64,000 nucleotides of DNA from assembly GCF_002631205.1 (NCBI RefSeq), contig NZ_PDLO01000001.1:310001-374000 (forward strand), read 5' to 3'. The notes beneath the pieces are model-generated. The model was not told the DNA's origin and ran no database searches. It saw only the letters and a program-made list of their open reading frames with translations. The position numbers and the translations under genes are program-made. The stretch comes from Neolewinella marina (GTDB lineage: Bacteria > Bacteroidota > Bacteroidia > Chitinophagales > Saprospiraceae). This document shows, one piece after another, positions 35,131-43,510 of this stretch (its first letter is position 1; each line of letters opens with the position of its first letter).

Positions 35131-35176
35131 CTTAGTAAAAGAAAACCCGGTAGTGCCATTTAAGGCATTACCAGGG
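35131..35176 (-). terminator. Leader terminator (possible attenuator) of the 467-residue protein gene
   Basis: On the minus strand CCCTGGTAATGCC pairs with GGCACTACCGGG (plus 35164-35176 and 35146-35157; one bulge, one G-U) and is followed by TTTTCTTTT. It lies about 19 bases upstream of the start codon and downstream of a TATCTTCG -7-like box (35211-35218 region). A terminator between promoter and gene implies conditional read-through. Confidence 0.65.
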
Positions 35177-35370
35177 TCTGGCGGCTCCCGTGAGCGCGCT
35201 TGTGGTGCGAAGATACGGAAAATCCCGCGGTAGTCCACCCCTTTCGCGATCGGGCGGCGGTGCGCGGGTTCCCGTATTCTCGACCAACGCCCCTCCCCCG
35301 CCGCTCAACGGTATCGCTGGGGCGCAACTGCATTCCCCGGGGAATGTTATCTTACCATAAATCTCCGATC

Positions 35371-36327
35371 ATGTCCATCGCACTCATCGTTATCCTGGTC
35401 TTCGCCCTGTTGGTGATTACCGGAAGCTTCTTTACCGTCCGCCAGCAGAGCGCCGCCATTCTGGAACGGCTCGGCCGCTTCCATTCCATCCGCGGGCCGG
35501 GCTTTCACTTCAAGGCCCCCTTCATCGACCGCGTCGCGGGCAAGGTGAGCCTGAAGGTGCAGCAGCTCGACGTCAACGTGGAAACCAAGACCAAGGACAA
35601 CGTATTCGTCAAACTTAAGGTGGGCGTCCAGTTCGCCGTCGGCCCGGAGAGCGTCTACGATGCCTTCTACAAGCTCGACAACCCCTACGAGCAGATCAAC
35701 AGCTACATCTTCGACGTGGTCCGCGCCGAGGTGCCGAAAATGAAACTCGACGACGTCTTCGAGCGCAAGGACGACATCGCCAACGCCATCAAGACCGAAC
35801 TGCAGGAGGCGATGACCAGCTACGGCTACAACATCGTCAAGGCCCTGGTGACCGACATTGACCCCGACGCCACGGTAAAGGTGGCCATGAACCGCATCAA
35901 CGCCGCCGAGCGCGAGAAGCTGGCCGCGGAATACGAAGGCGAAGCCGACCGCATCCGCATCGTGGCCAAGGCCCGCGCCGAAGCCGAATCCAAGCGACTG
36001 CAGGGCCAGGGTATCGCCGACCAGCGCCGCGAGATCGCCAAAGGTTTGGAAGAGTCGGTCGACATCCTCAACAGTGTCGGCATCAACAGCCAGGAAGCCT
36101 CCGCCCTGATCGTGGTTACCCAGCACTACGACACCCTGCAGAGCATGGGCGAGAACGTGAACTCCAACCTCATCATGCTGCCCAACGCCCCCACCGCCGG
36201 CTCCGATATGCTGGCCAACATGACCGCCAGTTTCGTGGCCAGCCAGCAGATGGGTGAGGAAATGCGCGAGCAGAGCGAGAAACTGAAAGCCGAGAAGAAA
36301 CGGCAGAAAATCAAGCTCGAGCGATAG
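35371..36327 (+). CDS. SPFH/stomatin-like membrane protein
   Basis: 318 residues from the ATG at 35371. One N-terminal membrane segment (IALIVILVFALLVITGSFFTV) is followed by the SPFH/Band 7 domain (about 20-200: GRFHSIRGPGFHFKAPFIDR, VQQLDVNVETKTKDNVFVKL). A coiled coil rich in Ala/Glu/Arg (REKLAAEYEGEADRIRIVAK) closes the domain. The sequence resembles the HIR/prohibitin-like branch. Such proteins oligomerise in the membrane as microdomain scaffolds. The frame extends upstream to 35200 but the membrane segment fixes the start. The next gene starts on the base after its stop. Confidence 0.92.
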   Translation: MSIALIVILVFALLVITGSFFTVRQQSAAILERLGRFHSIRGPGFHFKAPFIDRVAGKVSLKVQQLDVNVETKTKDNVFVKLKVGVQFAVGPESVYDAFYKLDNPYEQINSYIFDVVRAEVPKMKLDDVFERKDDIANAIKTELQEAMTSYGYNIVKALVTDIDPDATVKVAMNRINAAEREKLAAEYEGEADRIRIVAKARAEAESKRLQGQGIADQRREIAKGLEESVDILNSVGINSQEASALIVVTQHYDTLQSMGENVNSNLIMLPNAPTAGSDMLANMTASFVASQQMGEEMREQSEKLKAEKKRQKIKLER

Positions 36328-36891
36328 TTGAGGATTCTCGTTACCGGACCCGAATCTTCGGGCAAATCAACCCTGTCCCGCCAACTCGCCTGGGCCCTCG
36401 ACGGCATCTTCGTCGCCGAACAGGCCCGCCACTACCTGCAGGAACTGCCACGGCCCTATACCGCCGAAGACCTGCCCCGAATCTGGCGCCGCCAACGGCG
36501 GGCCGAGGAGGAAGCCCTTGCTACAGGGGCTTCCTTTTTGGTTTGTGACACGGGGCCGGAAGTGATCCGCGTCTGGTCCGAAGTGAAGTATGGCTACTGC
36601 GACCCGGTGGTCCTGAGTGCCGCCCGTCAACGTACTTACGACCTTACCTTGCTCTGCCGCCCCGATTTACCCTGGAGCTATGACCCGCTGCGCGAGCACC
36701 CCGATGCCCGGGATCGAATGAAGATCCACCAGCGGTACCGGCAGTACCTGCCCGGTGCCGTAGAGATCCGGGGCGACAACCGGCTGACCCAGGCGCTGCA
36801 CGCGGTGTTTTTCAGCCTGGGCCACCCTCCCCTCAATCGGAAGTGGACGCCAGACGCTGCAGCAGCTCGTCCACTACCCCGCGGTGGTTGA
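36328..36891 (+). CDS. NadR-type ribosylnicotinamide kinase-like ATPase
   Basis: 187 residues, TTG start directly after the SPFH stop codon. P-loop GPESSGKSTLSRQLA, then FVAEQARHYLQEL and CDTGPEVIRVWSEVKYG, which match the kinase domain of NadR. NadR proteins phosphorylate nicotinamide riboside. The adenylyltransferase and helix-turn-helix domains of full NadR are missing. The last 20 or so residues (PPLNRKWTPDAAAARPLPRG) lie in the 59-base overlap with the convergent GH3 gene and are probably not part of the fold. Confidence 0.82.
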   Translation: MRILVTGPESSGKSTLSRQLAWALDGIFVAEQARHYLQELPRPYTAEDLPRIWRRQRRAEEEALATGASFLVCDTGPEVIRVWSEVKYGYCDPVVLSAARQRTYDLTLLCRPDLPWSYDPLREHPDARDRMKIHQRYRQYLPGAVEIRGDNRLTQALHAVFFSLGHPPLNRKWTPDAAAARPLPRGG

Positions 36892-38362
36892 CCAGGCGGG
36901 GCACCTTGTGCTGCCCTCCGAGCTTGCCGCGGTCGGCCAGCCACTGGCGGAAAAACCCGCTCGGTAACACGGTGAGGGTATGCCGCTCGATGGCGAAATC
37001 ATTGGTCCGTTTGGTGCGGTAGTTCGCATTCTTCTCCTGCAACGCCTCGTCCAGCGTCCGATTGAACCGCTCAAGGTCCGCCGGGGCCTGATCAAACTCG
37101 ATCATCCATTGGTGGCTGCCCTTGCGGTCCACTTCGATGTAGCGGGGGGCCACGGTAAATTCCCGGACCACCGCCCCCGAAGCATCACACGCCTCAATCA
37201 GTGCCCCTTCGGCTTCCGAACGCAGCAGGTCTTCCCCAAAGGCATTGATGAATTCCTGGGTACGGCCGACGATGGTGATGCGGTAGGGATCGGTTTCCGC
37301 GAACCGGATGAGGTCGCCCATCGGGTAACGGTACAGGCCGGCCGCAGTGGTAATGAGCATGACGTAGATCTCATCCCTCCGCACCCCTTCCAGGGGGACG
37401 GCCTCCATGCTACCCTGTTGGTAGTCGTTCCAGGGAATGAATTCGTAGTAAATCCCCGTGGAAAGCAGCAACAGCATGGTCCGCAGGTCGTCGCGGTCCT
37501 GCACCGCGAAGAAGCCTTCGGTGGCGTTGTAGATTTCCTGGAAGATGAAGCCCGGTTTGGGGAACAGCCGCTCAAACTGGGCGCGGTAGGGCTCGAAATT
37601 TACCCCACCGTGCTTGAACACCGAGGCATCGGGCCACACGTCCAGCATCGTATCTCCACCGTGGATTTCCAGGATGCGGCGGTAGAGCGGCAGGTTCCAG
37701 GTAGGGACACCGCCCAGGATGGTAATGCCGGGCTCGAAGGCCACCTGCTGGGCGATCTTCTCGATCTTTTCCTCGTAATTGGCCGCCGTGGCCAGCTGCA
37801 CGTCGGGAATATAGAGCGGCCGCATGATGCGTGGAATGCTGAGGATGATGGCCGCGCTGATGTCCGCTTTCGGGAGCCCCGAAGGCTCGTGAATGCCCTG
37901 GTAGGCCCCGCCGATGAGGAGGTTCTTGTGGCTGAAGACTTCCAGCGCCTCGTTCTTTTCGTAGAGGGCGGCCAGGCTGAGCCAGCTGCCCTTGAGGTGG
38001 ATGGACCCGATGGCCGACTGGGGTATGGGCAAGTACTTCACCGCCCCCGTCGTGCCGCTGGTGGTGGCGATCCACGCCGGGGGATCCTGGGTCAGGACGC
38101 GCTCCTCACCAGCCAGGATACGGTCGATGTAGGGCCGGTGGGCCTCGTAGTTGCGCACGGGAACAGAAGAGGCGAACTGCCGGGGGTCGGCCAGCAGGCG
38201 GTCAAACTGGTGCTCGCGTCCGAAGGCCGTCTGCCGGTTGGTGCGCAGTAAATGGAGGAGGACTTCCCGCTGCAATTCATGCGGGCGGTCGTAATGGGCC
38301 TGCAGCTCGCGGCGGTAGCGACTCAGGTAGGTCTTGAACAGCGTATTGACGATGCTCAGCAT
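36833..38362 (-). CDS. GH3 auxin-responsive promoter family acyl-adenylating enzyme
   Basis: 509 residues. ANL-type motifs of the GH3 family: the adenylate-forming loop IATTSGTTGAVKYLPI, ILGGVPTWNLPLYRRI, IYNATEGFFAVQD and GRTQEFINAFGEDLL. Plant relatives join amino acids to jasmonate or auxin; bacterial members have unknown acyl and amine substrates. TACTTTCG at 38381-38388 is a probable promoter box. Its 3' end overlaps the NadR-like gene by 59 bases. Confidence 0.92.
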   Translation of the reverse strand: MLSIVNTLFKTYLSRYRRELQAHYDRPHELQREVLLHLLRTNRQTAFGREHQFDRLLADPRQFASSVPVRNYEAHRPYIDRILAGEERVLTQDPPAWIATTSGTTGAVKYLPIPQSAIGSIHLKGSWLSLAALYEKNEALEVFSHKNLLIGGAYQGIHEPSGLPKADISAAIILSIPRIMRPLYIPDVQLATAANYEEKIEKIAQQVAFEPGITILGGVPTWNLPLYRRILEIHGGDTMLDVWPDASVFKHGGVNFEPYRAQFERLFPKPGFIFQEIYNATEGFFAVQDRDDLRTMLLLLSTGIYYEFIPWNDYQQGSMEAVPLEGVRRDEIYVMLITTAAGLYRYPMGDLIRFAETDPYRITIVGRTQEFINAFGEDLLRSEAEGALIEACDASGAVVREFTVAPRYIEVDRKGSHQWMIEFDQAPADLERFNRTLDEALQEKNANYRTKRTNDFAIERHTLTVLPSGFFRQWLADRGKLGGQHKVPRLVNHRGVVDELLQRLASTSD

Positions 38363-38411
38363 GGCGACGGAATTGGGCCGCGAAAGTAATTGACTTGGCG
38401 GAGGCGTAGCG

Positions 38412-39212
38412 TCATAGTATCTCGAGCAACTCGCGCTTGCTTTCCAGCAAACGCATAATGTAGGGCAAGCGCTTCCGGGTATGCTCGTACCCCAGATCGT
38501 GCAGGTCCGTCAGGCGGTTCAGGTTAAAGATGTGGTAGTCGTTCAGGTTGCTGGGCTCGAGCACCACGTCGCAAAGTTCGGCCGAAGGCAGGGTATTTGC
38601 CATGATGGAAAGGTCAAAACAACGCCAGACGATGCCGATCACGGTCTTTACGTCGGCGGGCTTGAGGCTCTCGTAGGGCATGAGGTTGCTGCCGATGATG
38701 AAGTCGGCCTGGTTCAGCAACGGCTTGACCGGCATGTTCTCGATCACGCCGCCGTCCACGTACTGGGCGCCGTTGATCACCACCGGCCGGAACAGAAAGG
38801 GGATGCCGCAGCTGGCGGCCACGAGTTCGTGCAGGGGACCACTGTCGTGGCATTCCAGCTGCCCGGTATTCAGGTTGGTTACTCCTACGTAGAAGTGCTT
38901 TTTGAGCCCCTCGAAGCTGTTCTGAGGGATGACCGTAGCCAACCGTTCCTGGAGGTAATCGCTGCTCGTAAGACCGGTCAGGGGCATGCCCAGTTTGTAG
39001 AAGCGGAAGATGGACGACTGCAACGCGAAAGCCATCATGTCGTCGGCGCTTACGCCGGCGGCGTACATGGCCCCCACCAGCGCACCGGCACTGACGCCTA
39101 CGACCTTTTGGGGCTCGATGCCCGCCTCCGTCAGCGCGCGCAGTGCCCCGATGTGCGCGGCACCCCGCGCGCCGCCGCCCGAAAGCGTTATCCCAATGGT
39201 AAGTTTGTCCAT
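38412..39212 (-). CDS. Patatin-like phospholipase
   Basis: 266 residues. The oxyanion-hole motif SGGGARGAAHIGAL is near residue 11. The nucleophile Ser is in GVSAG (about residue 41) and the dyad Asp in VDGGVIENMP. No signal peptide, so it is cytoplasmic, of the RssA/YjjU-like size class. It probably hydrolyses acyl esters of phospholipids. It lies 49 bases upstream of the GH3 gene on the same strand and may be co-transcribed. Confidence 0.94.
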   Translation of the reverse strand: MDKLTIGITLSGGGARGAAHIGALRALTEAGIEPQKVVGVSAGALVGAMYAAGVSADDMMAFALQSSIFRFYKLGMPLTGLTSSDYLQERLATVIPQNSFEGLKKHFYVGVTNLNTGQLECHDSGPLHELVAASCGIPFLFRPVVINGAQYVDGGVIENMPVKPLLNQADFIIGSNLMPYESLKPADVKTVIGIVWRCFDLSIMANTLPSAELCDVVLEPSNLNDYHIFNLNRLTDLHDLGYEHTRKRLPYIMRLLESKRELLEIL

Positions 39213-39287
39213 CTAGACTATCAGACAAGCGGCAGTGGGCCCGGGTTCAGCGCCCAACCTTTAAAGGCAGTTTGCGTTGCAAGGGGC

Positions 39288-40010
39288 ATGAACGATCTGA
39301 AGAACAAGACCGCTTACGTAACCGGCGGCAGTAAGGGAATTGGTTACGGAATCGCCGAAAAACTCATGGAAAATGGCGTCAACGTGGTCATCACCAGCCG
39401 CAGCCAATCCTCGGCGACCGAAGCGGCCGACCGGCTGAATGACCTGGGCCACCCCGGGAAGTGCACCGGTACCGAAGCCGACGTCCGCGACCTCGAAAGC
39501 CAGCAGCGGGCAGTGCAACTCGGCATTGACACCTACGGCGGACTTGATATCGTCGTGGCCAACGCCGGGGTGGGCCACTTTGGTCCGGTGCACGAACTCA
39601 CCCCCGAGCAGTGGAATGAAACCATCGACATCAACCTCACCGGCACCTTCAATACGGTGAAGGCCAGCATGGACGCCCTGATGAAGAGCCAGGGCTACCT
39701 GTTCACCATTGCCAGCCTGGCGGGTACCAACTTCTTCGCGGGCGGAGCCGCCTACAACGCCAGCAAATTCGGCGTCGTCGGCTTTACCCAAGCCGTAATG
39801 CTCGACGTACGCAATCACGGCGTCAAGGTCTCAACCATCATGCCCGGCTCCGTGGCCACCCACTTCAACGGCAACGAACCGGACGAAAGCGACGCCTGGA
39901 AGATCCAGATCGAAGACCTCGGCCAGATGGTGATTGACCTTCTCCGGATGCCCGCCCGTACCCTGCCGAGCAAGGTTGAGGTGCGGCCCTCCTTCCCGAA
40001 ATCGAAGTAA
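39288..40010 (+). CDS. Short-chain dehydrogenase/reductase
   Basis: 240 residues from the ATG at 39288. TGGSKGIGYGIA Rossmann motif, NAGVG, the catalytic Ser in IASLAG and Y-N-A-S-K. Looks like a 3-ketoacyl-ACP reductase-type SDR; substrate unknown. The open frame runs upstream through the antisense of the patatin gene, which is a shadow. A 22-bp bidirectional terminator follows. Confidence 0.93.
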   Translation: MNDLKNKTAYVTGGSKGIGYGIAEKLMENGVNVVITSRSQSSATEAADRLNDLGHPGKCTGTEADVRDLESQQRAVQLGIDTYGGLDIVVANAGVGHFGPVHELTPEQWNETIDINLTGTFNTVKASMDALMKSQGYLFTIASLAGTNFFAGGAAYNASKFGVVGFTQAVMLDVRNHGVKVSTIMPGSVATHFNGNEPDESDAWKIQIEDLGQMVIDLLRMPARTLPSKVEVRPSFPKSK

Positions 40011-40025
40011 GCCAGGTTTTACAAC

Positions 40026-40072
40026 CACGAAAAAGGCCTCCCGTCCATGCTGGATGGGAGGCCTTTTTCGTG
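40026..40072. terminator. Bidirectional terminator between SDR and serine hydrolase
   Basis: CACGAAAAAGGCCTCCCGTC (40026-40045, arm to 40047) pairs with 40051-40072 over 22 bp with one G-U. A and T runs on both sides make it work for both convergent genes. Confidence 0.93.
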
Positions 40073-40086
40073 ATGGGTCGGCTCAG

Positions 40087-41403
40087 CTAGTTCCCGCTCT
40101 CTCGCGGGTCTTCTCCCGTACCAATGTTCTCGCTGGGGTCGGCCGCCTGGGTGCGGCGAATCACTTTGTCGATCCGGGTGGCCAATACCTGGTGGTCGTA
40201 GGCGGAGTTGCGGCTCAGGACGTTCGACATGAGGGCGACGAGGTAGCGGGTGCCGTCGGGCTGCTCGACGATGGCCACCGAGTTCATGTAGTTCATGCGG
40301 TTGCCCTTGTACTTGGCGCAGCTTGTGCCGGCCAGGCAGCCGTAGAGGGAGCCGGACTTGAAGTAGACGGCGGCGGAGTCCAGGGCGGGCGCGTGGGCGT
40401 AGCGGATCCGGCGGTCGGTCATGTACATCAGCCGTTTGATCTCCAGGCTCGAGGGAGCGTCGACTACCCTGCCCGACTCAAGGGCGGTGAGCCACTGCAT
40501 CAGTCCGCGCACCGTACCGATGCTTCCTCCCTTGGGGGGCACGATACCGCTGGCGCCCCGGGTGAACATGGTGCCCAGGCGCCAGGCATCACCGTCGATA
40601 CCCATATCGCGCAGGGGACCGTTGACGATGTCTTCGCCGAGGTCGCGGAGTTCGGACCGGGGGGTGGTCTTGAAGTAGTCCATCATCTCCTCGTAGGTGA
40701 GGTCGGGGTAGCGATCGCCGAACACCCGCATCAGCAGGGCTTCCCGCCACACGATGCTGGCGGCTCCGTTGTTGCTGACCGAGAGCATATGGTCGAGCCA
40801 CTGGTAGAGGTTGAACTCGTCGGAGGGGTCTACCCGCTTGCGGGAGTAGCGCTCGGTTTCCGGGTCGTAGATGGGGATGGTATGGTGGTCATAGACGCCG
40901 AAGGGGCCGGCCTTGACGACTTTCTTGCGCATCAGGTCCCAACGCTGCTGGATGCTGTCGGGGTAGAGATTCTGCAATTCACAGAAAAAGGCAGTAGCGA
41001 CGGCCAGCTTGCCCACGCTGCCGGGCTGGTAGCCGGAGTTGGGGTTGCGCTCGGCGTAGCGGTGGGGGCGGCCCGGTGTCATGTCGAAGACGGCCACGGA
41101 ATACGATGGATGCATGTTGGGGAAGATGCTACTGATCTCCTTCTGCAGTTCCGGGCTGACCGCGGGCAGGCTGTCCAGTGGATTGGCCATCAGGTTCAGT
41201 CGGACGTATTCCAGGCTGTGGCGTGCACCGTATGGCAGGGCACGCACCAGGGCCGCGCTGTCCATGCGGGCCAGGCGCACCAGTCGCTCGATGCCCGTCT
41301 TTTCATAGCCGTCGATGGGATAGCTTCCGGCGGGGTTGGCGGGAAAGAGCACCGCCAGCAGGACGGCGCAGCAGAGGGTAATACGCAGTATTCTTATAGT
41401 CAT
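40087..41403 (-). CDS. Class A beta-lactamase-fold serine hydrolase
   Basis: 438 residues with a signal peptide (TLCCAVLLAVLFPANPAGS). The class A/PBP-like triad motifs are seen: nucleophile S-V-G-K in YQPGSVGKLAVATAF (about residue 130), S-N-N in MLSVSNNGAASIV, and K-S-G in VYFKSGSLYGC. It is longer than true class A beta-lactamases (about 290) and lacks their omega-loop signature as far as I can see. It is more likely a cell-wall or peptide hydrolase than a resistance enzyme. TACCTTAA at 41412-41419 may be its promoter. Confidence 0.82.
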   Translation of the reverse strand: MTIRILRITLCCAVLLAVLFPANPAGSYPIDGYEKTGIERLVRLARMDSAALVRALPYGARHSLEYVRLNLMANPLDSLPAVSPELQKEISSIFPNMHPSYSVAVFDMTPGRPHRYAERNPNSGYQPGSVGKLAVATAFFCELQNLYPDSIQQRWDLMRKKVVKAGPFGVYDHHTIPIYDPETERYSRKRVDPSDEFNLYQWLDHMLSVSNNGAASIVWREALLMRVFGDRYPDLTYEEMMDYFKTTPRSELRDLGEDIVNGPLRDMGIDGDAWRLGTMFTRGASGIVPPKGGSIGTVRGLMQWLTALESGRVVDAPSSLEIKRLMYMTDRRIRYAHAPALDSAAVYFKSGSLYGCLAGTSCAKYKGNRMNYMNSVAIVEQPDGTRYLVALMSNVLSRNSAYDHQVLATRIDKVIRRTQAADPSENIGTGEDPRESGN

Positions 41404-41460
41404 CGCGGGGGTTAAGGTAGCAATGCTTTACCGGGGGCGGGGGGGCAATGTTCATTGGGC

Positions 41461-41516
41461 GGCAGACATCGGATGTTGTCCGCCTGACAGCTTGTCAGAC
41501 ATCGGATGTCTGACAG
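41461..41516 (+). repeat. REP-like palindromic element, copy 3
   Basis: Half-site CAGACATCGGATGTTGTCCG (41463-41482) then the palindrome TGTCAGACATC G GATGTCTGACA (41493-41515), the same structure and orientation as copy 1 at 4.56 kb. Confidence 0.87.
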
Positions 41517-41594
41517 GTTGTCAGCACTAGGATTTGTTATACGTTCATACGACATAGCAATCATTCGCCTGAAAAACTGACCGATATTGACCAA

Positions 41595-41645
41595 TCGACA
41601 TCCGATGTATGACAAATTGACACCCTACCAACATCCGATGTCTGA
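41595..41645 (-). repeat. REP-like palindromic element, copy 4 (inverted)
   Basis: CGACATCCGATGTATGACA (41597-41615) followed by ACATCCGATGTCTGAC (41631-41646). It is the inverted, somewhat decayed partner of copy 3, about 80 bases away, and ends 25 bases before the ahcY promoter box. Confidence 0.8.
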
Positions 41646-41670
41646 CCAGGCCCACCCGCGAAAAAAACCC

Positions 41671-41678
41671 TACCTTTG
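41671..41678 (+). promoter_or_regulatory. -7 promoter box for ahcY
   Basis: TACCTTTG, exact consensus, 19 bases upstream of the ATG. The string CTACCTTTGCGCGCTAAA (41670-41687) is identical to that of miaB. Confidence 0.7.
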
Positions 41679-41697
41679 CGCGCTAAAATCGATAACT

Positions 41698-43011
<1,314 letters not shown>

Positions 43012-43034
43012 GACCTCACCCGCCTACTACACAC

Positions 43035-43070
43035 AACAGGGGTGCCGGCGATTGCCGGCACCCCTGTTTT
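43035..43070. terminator. Terminator after ahcY
   Basis: AACAGGGGTGCCGGC (43035-43049) and GCCGGCACCCCTGTT (43054-43068) form a perfect 15-bp stem with a 4-nt loop; T run to 43070. It probably also serves the convergent small gene. Confidence 0.95.
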
Positions 43071-43086
43071 ATTTATCCGTTTCCGG

Positions 43087-43365
43087 TCAGATGGACCGGG
43101 TGAAGGCTGGGTGCTCTTCCAACAGGGCCGACAGGTCCGCAAACATATTCCGCACGGCCGGGAAATCCGACTGCCCCTCGGGAGTAGCTGGGGCCACAGT
43201 GGTGGCTACGGGCAGCACAATTGGGTCCGGGAGTCGATCGACCGGAGCAACGACGGGAACGGGCTCGACCGGTGAAGGGCCATGTCCCGGAGTAGTGCTG
43301 TTCTGGGCGGACAGCGTAGCGGCAAACAGGAAGACCAATACAATTGCAGGTAGTCGTTGAATCAT
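43087..43365 (-). CDS. Small secreted Pro/Val-rich protein
   Basis: 92 residues. A good signal peptide (LPAIVLVFLFAATLSAQ, cleavage near 21) is followed by a low-complexity Pro/Val/Thr stretch (about 25-65) and a short helical tail (SDFPAVRNMFADLSALLEEH). Unrecognised. Coding status is supported by the signal peptide and its fit between terminators, not by homology. Confidence 0.55.
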   Translation of the reverse strand: MIQRLPAIVLVFLFAATLSAQNSTTPGHGPSPVEPVPVVAPVDRLPDPIVLPVATTVAPATPEGQSDFPAVRNMFADLSALLEEHPAFTRSI

Positions 43366-43510
43366 ATGCGGGTGGAAGGTGGGGAATAAACCATAGGAAA
43401 TGATTCATTCCGGAGGGGGCATTATTGCCGCCGTTTAAACCTCTAATCCACCGCTAATATTGCGTGACATATTAGCATTAAATATTATGCTCCCCCACCC
43501 TCCCCATAAG

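Noticed and set aside
38481-39287. N-terminal extension of the SDR at 39.3 kb running antisense through the patatin gene
   Set aside because: The extension is the reverse complement of a real gene; the ATG at 39288 gives the exact SDR N-terminus.
40087-41403. Beta-lactam resistance gene
   Set aside because: The SxxK, SNN and KSG motifs are present but the protein is about 150 residues too long and lacks other class A signatures; a cell-wall or peptide hydrolase is more likely.
41516-41697. SAH riboswitch upstream of ahcY
   Set aside because: Only about 20 bases separate the -7 box from the ATG, and the region further up is REP-like sequence without a riboswitch fold.
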